Assembly (NCBI GenBank): GCA_964450725.1
Contig: CAYVGO010000040.1
Location: 1 to 20,451 of the forward strand
DNA length: 20,451 bases
From: CAYVGO01 sp964450725
Lineage (GTDB): Bacteria; Bacteroidota; Bacteroidia; Bacteroidales; UBA932
Direction of reading: 5' to 3'
This document shows positions 1 through 6,255 of the stretch, piece after piece (position 1 is the first letter of the stretch; the number at the start of each line of letters is the position of its first letter). Below the pieces are notes generated by a model. That model was not told the DNA's origin. It saw only the letters and a list, made by a program, of their open reading frames with translations, and made no database searches. The position numbers and the translations under genes are program-made.

Positions 1-90
1 GTCAGACAGACCCCATCCGGTACTTCGCAGCAGCAGGAAAGTGTCAGACAGACCTCGGATGAGACTTCCGAAGGGGTAGAAAGTGTCAGA
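1..90. repeat. Imperfect 42-bp tandem repeat, GC-richer than surroundings
   Basis: The 12-mer GTCAGACAGACC begins at 1 and again at 43, and GTCAGA begins at 85, an exact 42-bp period. Units one and two also share ACTTC at unit positions 22-26 and GAAAGT at positions 37-42, while the rest differs. The stretch is visibly richer in G and C than the AT-rich sequence from 91 onward. The array is cut by the window edge, so the number of copies is unknown. Because 42 is divisible by three it may encode a 14-residue repeat (see the partial reading frame here), or it may be a non-coding dispersed repeat. Confidence 0.7.
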
Positions 91-117
91 TCAACTTTAT
101 TAACTATAAATCATTAA
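1..117 (+). CDS. Possible C-terminal end of a truncated upstream protein with 14-residue repeats
   Basis: Frame 1 is open from the window edge to the TAA at 115-117. It reads as two copies of a 14-residue unit beginning VRQT and ending ES, then VRSTLLTINH. The conserved positions are V-R-Q-T at the start, S at positions 6 and 9 roughly, and E-S at the end. The composition (S, T, Q, E) suggests a low-complexity hydrophilic tail. The stop lies 19 bases before the next gene. No domain can be recognised. A second frame is also open to about base 80, so the coding status is uncertain, and a non-coding repeat explains the data equally well. Confidence 0.3.
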   Translation, partial: VRQTPSGTSQQQESVRQTSDETSEGVESVRSTLLTINH

Positions 118-136
118 CAATTAATCATTATATTAT

Positions 137-1543
137 ATGGGTGGACTTTTTGGAGTTATAGAAAATCAATCATGTATCAATAATCTGTTTTACGGTACAG
201 ATTACAATTCTCACATGGGAACGCGTCGCGGAGGTTTGGCAACCTATCATGCCGATGTATTTTACAAATCAATACACAATATTGAAAACAATTATTTCAG
301 ATCAAAGTTTGAAGACAAGTTAGATAAGTTTCTTGGTAACTCAGGCATAGGAGTGATTAGTGATACAGACCCTCAACCAATAGTTTTAAGAACACATTTG
401 GGAAAGTTTGCCGTAGCAACAGTAGCAAAAATTAATAATGCCAAAGAAGTAGAGCAGTTTCTATTGTCAAAAAAACAAACGTTTACAGAGTTAAGTACGG
501 GAACTTCTAATCTTACAGAGTTGACTGCGCTGCTGATTGCATCATGTGAAAACTATGTAGATGGTATTCGGCAAGTACACCAAAAGGTCAAAGGTTCCTG
601 TACCATGTTACTGTTAACCGAAAACGGATTGATTGCAGCCCGCGACAAGTTTGGACGTACACCGTTGATTATCGGTAAAAGTACTACAGGCTATGCCGTG
701 GCCTCAGAATCGTGCAGTTTAACAAACTTAGGCTTTAGACCCGAACATTATTTAGGTCCCGAAGAAATTGTCGAAATTACAGCAGAAGGATACAAAGTAT
801 TGAATCCTCCAAGTCAGGATATGCAAATCTGTTCATTTTTGTGGGTTTACTATGGTTTCCCGACCTCTTGCTATGAAAATATAAATGCCGATCAAGTTCG
901 ACGTAATTTAGGAAAAGAATTAGCAGCCAATGACTCTATAAATGTTGATTTTGTAGCACCCATACCCGACTCCGGAGTGGCTTGCGCATTAGGATACGCA
1001 GAAGCGGGGCATCTGCCTTTTCGGTATGCTATTTCTAAATATACCCATACTTGGGCAAGAAGTTTTATGCCGACCAGTCAAGACAGGAGAGAACTTGTAG
1101 CGAAAATGAAACTTATTCCCAATCGTGTTATTTTAGAAGGGCAAAAAGGTGTATTTGTCGATGATTCTATTGTCAGAGGCACGCAGTTGAGAGACAATGT
1201 AGAATTGTTAAAGGAATTTGGAGTAAAGGAAATACACCTTCGCATTTCATGTCCGCCTTTGTTATACGGTTGCCGGTACGTTAATTTTTCTGCGTCAAAG
1301 TCTGAATACGATTTGATTGCCAGAAGAATTATCAGGGAAATGGAAGGAACAGAAACGTATGATGTCAGACCATATTTAGATGCAGAGGGCAGTAAATATC
1401 AAAAGATGGTAGAGTTGATGCGTAAACATTTTGATGTAACTTCTATCAAGTTTAATACTATCGAAAATATGGTGAAAGCCATAGGGCTTTCTAAAAGTAG
1501 TATTTGTACTCATTGTTTTGACAGTTCGAGTTACGGGGAATGA
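137..1543 (+). CDS. PurF-like amidophosphoribosyltransferase paralogue lacking the N-terminal catalytic Cys
   Basis: The 468-residue product aligns by eye to glutamine PRPP amidotransferase (PurF), which makes 5-phosphoribosylamine in the first step of purine synthesis. The C-terminal phosphoribosyltransferase half is well kept: the PRPP loop VFVDDSIVRGTQ at about 339-350, and four cysteines (C232, C372, C457, C460) that match the 4Fe-4S ligands of the Bacillus-type enzyme. The N-terminal Ntn-glutaminase half is altered. The protein begins MGGLFG where canonical PurF begins with Cys after processing, and the usual HNGNL oxyanion motif is replaced by a stretch around ATVAKINN (94-101). From memory, Bacteroidales carry a conserved paralogue of this form beside a longer normal PurF, so this is probably a family trait rather than decay. 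The ATG at 137 is used because MGG matches that family. The stop overlaps the cutC start by four bases. Function could be ammonia-dependent PurF activity or a different PRPP reaction. Confidence 0.85.
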   Translation: MGGLFGVIENQSCINNLFYGTDYNSHMGTRRGGLATYHADVFYKSIHNIENNYFRSKFEDKLDKFLGNSGIGVISDTDPQPIVLRTHLGKFAVATVAKINNAKEVEQFLLSKKQTFTELSTGTSNLTELTALLIASCENYVDGIRQVHQKVKGSCTMLLLTENGLIAARDKFGRTPLIIGKSTTGYAVASESCSLTNLGFRPEHYLGPEEIVEITAEGYKVLNPPSQDMQICSFLWVYYGFPTSCYENINADQVRRNLGKELAANDSINVDFVAPIPDSGVACALGYAEAGHLPFRYAISKYTHTWARSFMPTSQDRRELVAKMKLIPNRVILEGQKGVFVDDSIVRGTQLRDNVELLKEFGVKEIHLRISCPPLLYGCRYVNFSASKSEYDLIARRIIREMEGTETYDVRPYLDAEGSKYQKMVELMRKHFDVTSIKFNTIENMVKAIGLSKSSICTHCFDSSSYGE

Positions 1544-2277
1544 TAGTAGAAATTTGTGCCAACGGTATCCGTTCTGCTTTAACAGCACAAATCGCCGGAG
1601 CCGACAGAATAGAGTTGTGTTCTGCATTGTCAGAAGGCGGACTTACCCCTTCGTATGGCCTATTAAAACAAGTTTGTTGCCAATTAACCATTCCTGTTCA
1701 TGTATTGATACGTCCCCGCAATGGAGACTTCCTGTACAATGATGATGAGTTTTTGATTATGCAGGAAGATATTGCTATGGCTAAGCAGTTAAATGCACAG
1801 GGAATTGTTACCGGAATATTGACCCAAGATGGTCAGATAGATACAGAGCGCATGAAAATATTGATGGCAATATCTCATCCGCTATCCGTTACTTTTCACA
1901 GGGCATTTGATATGACCTGTAATCCTTATAATGCTTTAGAGCAAATTATAGGACTTGGTTGTCAACGTATTCTTACCTCAGGGCAGGCTGTATCGGCAAC
2001 AGAGGGTACTACTTTGTTGCAAAAGTTGACAGAGCAAGCCGCAGGGCGGATTATCATCATGGCCGGTGGAGGAATTAGCGGTGATAATATCGAAAGCATT
2101 GCAACGAAAACCGGCATTAAAGAGTTTCATGCCTCTGCAACATCGCCGGTAGAAAGTAAAATGAAATATCGGCAGATACAGGTTTCAATGTCGGGAACAG
2201 CAGATGTTTCTGAATATATATGCCGTGAAACTTCAGAAGAGAAGGTGAGGAGAATGAAGGAGAGAATAAAAGAGTAA
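1540..2277 (+). CDS. cutC: CutC family protein (putative copper homeostasis)
   Basis: The 245-residue protein is a full-length CutC TIM barrel. Recognisable family blocks run in order: an N-terminal block with RIELCSALSEGGLTPS (23-38), RPRNGDF (58-64), GIVTGILTQDGQID (88-101), TFHRAFD (118-124), RILTSG (143-148), the GGGI phosphate-type loop (176-179) and EFHASA (195-200). CutC is a cytoplasmic protein linked genetically to copper tolerance in bacteria, but its biochemical activity is not settled and the copper role has been questioned. The ATG at 1540-1542 sits inside the end of the purF-like gene (ATGA overlap), which suggests one transcript and coupled translation. A phosphate-binding barrel coupled to a PRPP enzyme suggests a metabolic role is worth considering; that is inference. 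Confidence 0.93.
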   Translation: MIVEICANGIRSALTAQIAGADRIELCSALSEGGLTPSYGLLKQVCCQLTIPVHVLIRPRNGDFLYNDDEFLIMQEDIAMAKQLNAQGIVTGILTQDGQIDTERMKILMAISHPLSVTFHRAFDMTCNPYNALEQIIGLGCQRILTSGQAVSATEGTTLLQKLTEQAAGRIIIMAGGGISGDNIESIATKTGIKEFHASATSPVESKMKYRQIQVSMSGTADVSEYICRETSEEKVRRMKERIKE

Positions 2278-2295
2278 AACACTTCTTCAAGTGTT
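2278..2295 (+). terminator. Hairpin after cutC, possible weak terminator
   Basis: Directly after the cutC stop, AACACTT and AAGTGTT form a perfect 7-bp stem around a CTTC loop. There is no clear T-run after it (GTATTGTGTG follows), so intrinsic termination would be weak. It could equally be an mRNA 3'-end stabiliser. Confidence 0.45.
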
Positions 2296-2393
2296 GTATT
2301 GTGTGCTCTTCTGTTGTAGTAAAAATAATTACCGCTAAAATTCGAGTTATGAGGTATTCGTTTGATTAGCGTTCAATAAAATGTAAATAAAAA

Positions 2394-4319
2394 ATGATTT
2401 CTATTAGTAATTTGACTGTAACTTTTAATGGTAGCGACCTTTTTAGTGATGTAACGTTTATGATTAATCCTAAAGATAAGATAGGATTGGTTGGTCGAAA
2501 TGGTGCCGGTAAAAGTACGTTGTTGAAAATTATTAAAGGGTTACAACAACCAACAAGCGGACAAGTAGCACTACCGGATAGTATGATTGTCGGGTATTTA
2601 CCGCAGGTGATGAAAATTGCCGACAGTTGTTCTGTATTAGAAGAAACCCTGACGGTTTTTGAAAAATTGCGTGCGCTTCAAAAAGAGGTTGACGATTTGG
2701 CGCATGCGTTAGAACACAGAACAGATTATGAGAGTCCGGAGTATCTGCAAATCATACATCAATTTTCTGAAAAAACAGAATTACTTCATTTACTTGGGGA
2801 ACAAAACTGTGAGGGTGATGCTGTAAAAATGTTAACAGGATTAGGATTTAAGCATACAGACTTACAACGCCCGACCAAAGAATTTAGTGGAGGTTGGAGG
2901 ATGAGGATTGAGTTGGCAAAAATCTTATTACAAAAACCGCAATTGTTGTTATTAGACGAACCTACCAACCACCTTGACATTGAAAGTATTCAGTGGTTGG
3001 AAAATTATCTGAAAGAATATAATGGAGCTTTAGTCTTAATTTCTCACGACCGCGCTTTTTTAGATAATATTACCCGACGTACCATAGAACTTGTATTGGG
3101 TAAAGCCGTAGATTACAATGTTTCTTACTCTCAATATGTAGTATTGAGAGATGAACGGCGGAGACAACAACTGGCAACCTTTGAAAACCAGCAGAGCAAA
3201 ATTGCCAAAACCGAAGAATTTATAGAGAGATTTCGCTATAAAGCCACAAAATCCAATCAAGTACAATCAAGGATTAAAATGTTAGAAAAAATTGACAGGG
3301 TAGAAGTTGATGATGAAGACCGCTCTGTACTGCACATTAAATTTCCACCCGCACCTCACAGTGGAAAGGTCGTTGTAGTGGCAAAAGAGGTAGGGAAACA
3401 ATTTGGCAATAAGGTTATTTTTTCCAACGCCGAAATGACGATAGAAAAAGGAGAAAAAGTTGCTTTAGTAGGTAGAAACGGAGAAGGAAAAACGACTATG
3501 AGTCGAATGATTGTTGGTGAATTACCGTATGAAAGAGGAGAATTGACGATAGGACATAATGTCAATATCGGATATTTTGCACAGAATCAAGATGATTTGC
3601 TGAATGGCAATTTTACGGTGTACGATACTTTAGACCGAATTGCGGTCGGCGAAATTAGAACAAGACTGAGGGATATACTTGGAGCCTTTCTATTCAGAGG
3701 TGATGATATAGATAAAAAAGTTTCGGTTTTAAGTGGGGGAGAACGTTCAAGGTTAGCAATGGCAAGACTGATGCTTACACCACATAACTGCTTGGTACTC
3801 GACGAGCCGACCAATCACATGGACATTAGAGCCAAAGATATTTTAAAGCAAGCACTGTTACAGTTTGAAGGTACATTGATTGTTGTGTCCCACGACCGTG
3901 ATTTTTTAGACGGATTGGTAAATAAAATCTATGAGTTTAGAGATGGAAGGGTTAAAGAGCATTTGGGTACCATTTGGGATTTTATGCAACGACGTAATGT
4001 TGAAAGCATGAAAGAGATAGAAATGCCTGTAGCCACAATTCCAGTAACTCAGGGAAAAAACGAAAAATCTTTGCCTGATGAGCAAAGCCGAGAACAACAG
4101 AAAGAAATAAGACGGTTGCAGAAAGAAATGACACAATTAGAAAATAATATAGCCTCCATAGAACAGAAGATTGCTGATTGCGAACAACGATTAAGTGAAA
4201 ATTCTAAGATTATTACCGATTCTGATTTTTCTCAAGAGTATGAACAACTAAAAAAGGATTTGGAAAATCGTTATCTTCAGTGGGAAGAAATGTCACAAAG
4301 AATAGAGGCGGTGGAGTAG
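2394..4319 (+). CDS. ABC-F family ATPase (ribosome-associated, YdiF/YheS-like size)
   Basis: A 641-residue soluble protein has two ATP-binding cassettes in tandem and no membrane segment, the hallmark of ABC-F translation factors. Cassette 1: Walker A GRNGAGKST (34-42), signature FSGGW (164-168), Walker B LLLLDEPTNHLD (184-195), switch SHDR (217-220). Cassette 2: Walker A GRNGEGKTT (360-368), signature LSGGE (446-450), Walker B LVLDEPTNHMD (467-477), SHDR (499-502). The inter-domain linker at about 235-310 is charged and helical, as expected for the P-site tRNA interaction motif. Residues about 560-641 are Lys/Glu/Gln-rich and likely coiled coil. ABC-F proteins act at the ribosomal E site on stalled complexes; some confer antibiotic resistance. 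Length and tail suggest the YdiF/YheS-like housekeeping group rather than a resistance factor, but the subgroup is a guess. It appears to be a stand-alone gene. Confidence 0.93.
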   Translation: MISISNLTVTFNGSDLFSDVTFMINPKDKIGLVGRNGAGKSTLLKIIKGLQQPTSGQVALPDSMIVGYLPQVMKIADSCSVLEETLTVFEKLRALQKEVDDLAHALEHRTDYESPEYLQIIHQFSEKTELLHLLGEQNCEGDAVKMLTGLGFKHTDLQRPTKEFSGGWRMRIELAKILLQKPQLLLLDEPTNHLDIESIQWLENYLKEYNGALVLISHDRAFLDNITRRTIELVLGKAVDYNVSYSQYVVLRDERRRQQLATFENQQSKIAKTEEFIERFRYKATKSNQVQSRIKMLEKIDRVEVDDEDRSVLHIKFPPAPHSGKVVVVAKEVGKQFGNKVIFSNAEMTIEKGEKVALVGRNGEGKTTMSRMIVGELPYERGELTIGHNVNIGYFAQNQDDLLNGNFTVYDTLDRIAVGEIRTRLRDILGAFLFRGDDIDKKVSVLSGGERSRLAMARLMLTPHNCLVLDEPTNHMDIRAKDILKQALLQFEGTLIVVSHDRDFLDGLVNKIYEFRDGRVKEHLGTIWDFMQRRNVESMKEIEMPVATIPVTQGKNEKSLPDEQSREQQKEIRRLQKEMTQLENNIASIEQKIADCEQRLSENSKIITDSDFSQEYEQLKKDLENRYLQWEEMSQRIEAVE

Positions 4320-4351
4320 TTTTTGGATATAGATATTCCGATATTTTGTTG

Positions 4352-4359
4352 TATTTTTG
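4352..4359 (+). promoter_or_regulatory. Possible Bacteroidota -7 element (TATTTTTG)
   Basis: TATTTTTG matches the Bacteroidota -7 consensus TAnnTTTG and lies 28 bases before the ATG of the small secreted protein gene. The nearest upstream TTTG (4322-4325) is about 26 bases away, too far for a good -33 box, so the call is weak. Confidence 0.35.
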
Positions 4360-4387
4360 TGTTTTCAATTTTCATTAAACCAAAGTT

Positions 4388-4699
4388 ATGCGTAAATTGT
4401 TCTTCCTTTTTCTACTCTCTTTTATTGGTTTTAGTAATATTGTAGTTTCTCAAACACTCAAGAATCAGAGGAAAAGTACGACGGAATTATCCAAAGACAA
4501 TATCAAAAACAATGAAGAACGTAAGAAAAAGAGTCCCGGTCCGGACGAGATTTCAAAAGATGACCCTAATTATAAAGATTTAAAAGCCATTCGAAATAAA
4601 TGTGTTGCCATAAAAAAGAATGGGAAGCGATGTAATCTCAAAACAACAAAAGGAACCACTTACTGTATATGGCACAGTAAAAATAATTACGGATATTAA
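4388..4699 (+). CDS. Small exported protein with C-terminal Cys/His motif (DUF5763-like)
   Basis: The 103-residue protein begins with a clear signal peptide (residues 1-22, hydrophobic core FFLFLLSFIGF, likely cut after VVSQ or just before it). A Lys/Glu/Asn-rich hydrophilic segment follows (23-65), then a compact C-terminal block (70-98) with C72-x9-C82-x10-C93-x2-H96. The block pattern, a C-x-A-I-x-K-x-G-x-x-C stretch ending in YC..H, resembles small Bacteroidota and phage-associated domains grouped as DUF5763, whose function is unknown. The spacing suggests a small metal site, or disulfides if the protein is exported. It sits 68 bases after the ABC-F gene and 26 before menG, so it may start the menG-porT transcript. 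Function is unknown. Confidence 0.8.
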   Translation: MRKLFFLFLLSFIGFSNIVVSQTLKNQRKSTTELSKDNIKNNEERKKKSPGPDEISKDDPNYKDLKAIRNKCVAIKKNGKRCNLKTTKGTTYCIWHSKNNYGY

Positions 4700-4725
4700 A
4701 AACAAGCACAAATCCTCATAAAACT

Positions 4726-5427
4726 GTGAAACTGAATAAGAGAAGAAATCATATTGCCTCCATGTTTGATGCAATTGCCCCAAGATATGACGCTTTGAAC
4801 CACATACTGTCATTGAATATAGATAAAAAATGGCGTGTTGAAATGATGAAAGTTTTACCATCTGAATCAAGGTTGGTATTAGATGTTGCGACAGGAACAG
4901 GAGATTTAGCAATTGCTATAGCAGCACAGCGTAAAGATATTTTGGTGGAAGGAATTGATATCTCTAAAAACATGCTTTCCATCGGTCAGCAAAAGGTCGA
5001 AAGGTCGAATTTACTCAATAAAATAACCCTTAAGCAGAAAGATTGTACAAAATTAGATTATCCCAATGAATTTTTTGATGTGGTAACTTGCGCTTTTGGT
5101 GTAAGGAATTTTGAAGATTTTGGGAAAGGAATACAAGAGATGTACCGCGTTACAAAGTATGGCGGAAGAATATTGATACTAGAATTTAGTTTGCCAAAAT
5201 ATCGATTAGTAAGATGGTTATATTATACTTATTTTTACATGATATTGCCGCTGGTCGGATTTTTAGTATCTCAAAACATTAAAGCATATACTTATTTACC
5301 CATGTCGGTAAAGAATTTTCCTTCAGGAAATCAAATGGTAGAGTACCTTTCTTCCATAGGGATTGACAAAGTACGTTATACACCGCTCTCTTTGGGAATC
5401 GCTACGTTATATCAAATTTACAAATGA
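4726..5427 (+). CDS. menG: Demethylmenaquinone methyltransferase (MenG/UbiE family)
   Basis: The 233-residue class I SAM methyltransferase carries the UbiE/MenG signatures: MFDAIAPRYDALNHILS near the N-terminus (13-29), SAM motif I VLDVATGTGDLA (51-62), FGVRNFED (124-131), and the C-terminal run LPMSVKNFPSGNQM. The enzyme C-methylates demethylmenaquinone as the last step to menaquinone, the quinone used by Bacteroidota, hence menG rather than ubiE. The start is taken as GTG at 4726. The only nearby ATG (4762) would remove 12 residues before the conserved MFD block, and the frame is closed by a stop at 4684-4686. porT follows after four bases. The ubiE/menG-porT order is, as I recall, common in Bacteroidota. 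Confidence 0.93.
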   Translation: MKLNKRRNHIASMFDAIAPRYDALNHILSLNIDKKWRVEMMKVLPSESRLVLDVATGTGDLAIAIAAQRKDILVEGIDISKNMLSIGQQKVERSNLLNKITLKQKDCTKLDYPNEFFDVVTCAFGVRNFEDFGKGIQEMYRVTKYGGRILILEFSLPKYRLVRWLYYTYFYMILPLVGFLVSQNIKAYTYLPMSVKNFPSGNQMVEYLSSIGIDKVRYTPLSLGIATLYQIYK

Positions 5428-5431
5428 TACT

Positions 5432-6220
5432 ATGAAGAGATTTTACCTGCTAATATCTACTTTTTTATTGTTGTGTTACATACAAGGTAATGCACAGATA
5501 AAAAGTAAATATTTAGGTAAGCCTCTATACAATCAATCAGCATTTACAGACGGAGATTCGGAATATCCAACATCAATGTTAGATTACTATAATACAGGAT
5601 CGGCTTATGATTATGGGAAGAAATTGCGTTTCGGATTTGTATTAGGCTTTAACTTTGCCGGATTTAATCTTATACCTACCACCACATCTTTAAACAACAA
5701 CCTGAAAGTACGTTCCAATATCGTAAGTACCATACCCGGATTTGGAGCCTATGCTTTAATGACCTATCGCTTTAACCGTTTGTTTGATTTTCGTACGCAT
5801 CTTGGACCTATGTTTACGCAGCGTACTATTGATTTTTCCGGAGATACAGTCAAGTCAATGAGTATAGAGAGTGTAATGGTCGAAATGCCATTACATTTCA
5901 AATATAAAGCTAAGCGTCGAGGAGATGTACGTCCGTATTTGATTACAGGCGTAACACCTTCTGTTGATGTATTGTCTTTTCGTAGATTTAATGAAAAGAA
6001 ATCAATATTTATCGGATTAAATTCATTTGATATACGTTATGATATAGGATTGGGTTTTGATTTTTACATGCCATTTTTTAAGATGTCAACAGAATTACGA
6101 TACTCTTTGGGTTTAATAAATTCAATTTATTCCGAAGGATTTCGAGGACAAGAACAATATAAAAACTCTATTGATAAGTTGTTTACCAACATGTTTGTAT
6201 TGGCGATATTTTTAGAATAA
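5432..6220 (+). CDS. porT: PorT family outer-membrane protein of the type IX secretion system
   Basis: The product is 262 residues from the ATG at 5432, which gives an immediate signal peptide (MKRFYLLISTFLLLCYIQGNAQ region, cut near NAQ). An in-frame ATG at 5363 lies inside menG and would bury the signal peptide, so it is rejected. The mature part alternates short amphipathic strands ending in aromatic residues (KLRFGFVLGFNFAGFN, FGAYALMTYRFN, IRYDIGLGFDFYMPF, STELRYSLGLIN), typical of an outer-membrane beta-barrel of the PorT/SprT family. PorT is needed for secretion of cargo with conserved C-terminal domains through the type IX system in Porphyromonas and for gliding and secretion in Flavobacterium. 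Placement directly after menG supports the call. It is predicted to be co-transcribed with menG. Confidence 0.87.
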   Translation: MKRFYLLISTFLLLCYIQGNAQIKSKYLGKPLYNQSAFTDGDSEYPTSMLDYYNTGSAYDYGKKLRFGFVLGFNFAGFNLIPTTTSLNNNLKVRSNIVSTIPGFGAYALMTYRFNRLFDFRTHLGPMFTQRTIDFSGDTVKSMSIESVMVEMPLHFKYKAKRRGDVRPYLITGVTPSVDVLSFRRFNEKKSIFIGLNSFDIRYDIGLGFDFYMPFFKMSTELRYSLGLINSIYSEGFRGQEQYKNSIDKLFTNMFVLAIFLE

Positions 6221-6255
6221 CGATTGTATGTGTCATTAATTTTAATATAGTAATT

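Noticed and set aside
137..1543. Pseudogene call for the purF-like gene
   Set aside because: The frame is complete, the phosphoribosyltransferase and Fe-S motifs are intact, and the MGG start matches a conserved paralogue family as I recall it, so the missing Cys is unlikely to be decay.
2318..2332. 15-base identity AGTAAAAATAATTAC shared with 4676-4690
   Set aside because: It is a low-complexity AT-rich word, one copy is inside a coding sequence, and similarity stops at its ends.
4580..4912. 110-codon minus-strand frame across the small Cys/His gene and menG
   Set aside because: Both plus-strand genes have clear motifs; the minus frame shows none and spans a gene boundary.
5363..5431. Upstream ATG extension of porT
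   Set aside because: It would add 23 residues encoded inside menG and place the signal peptide internally. The ATG at 5432 gives a normal signal peptide.
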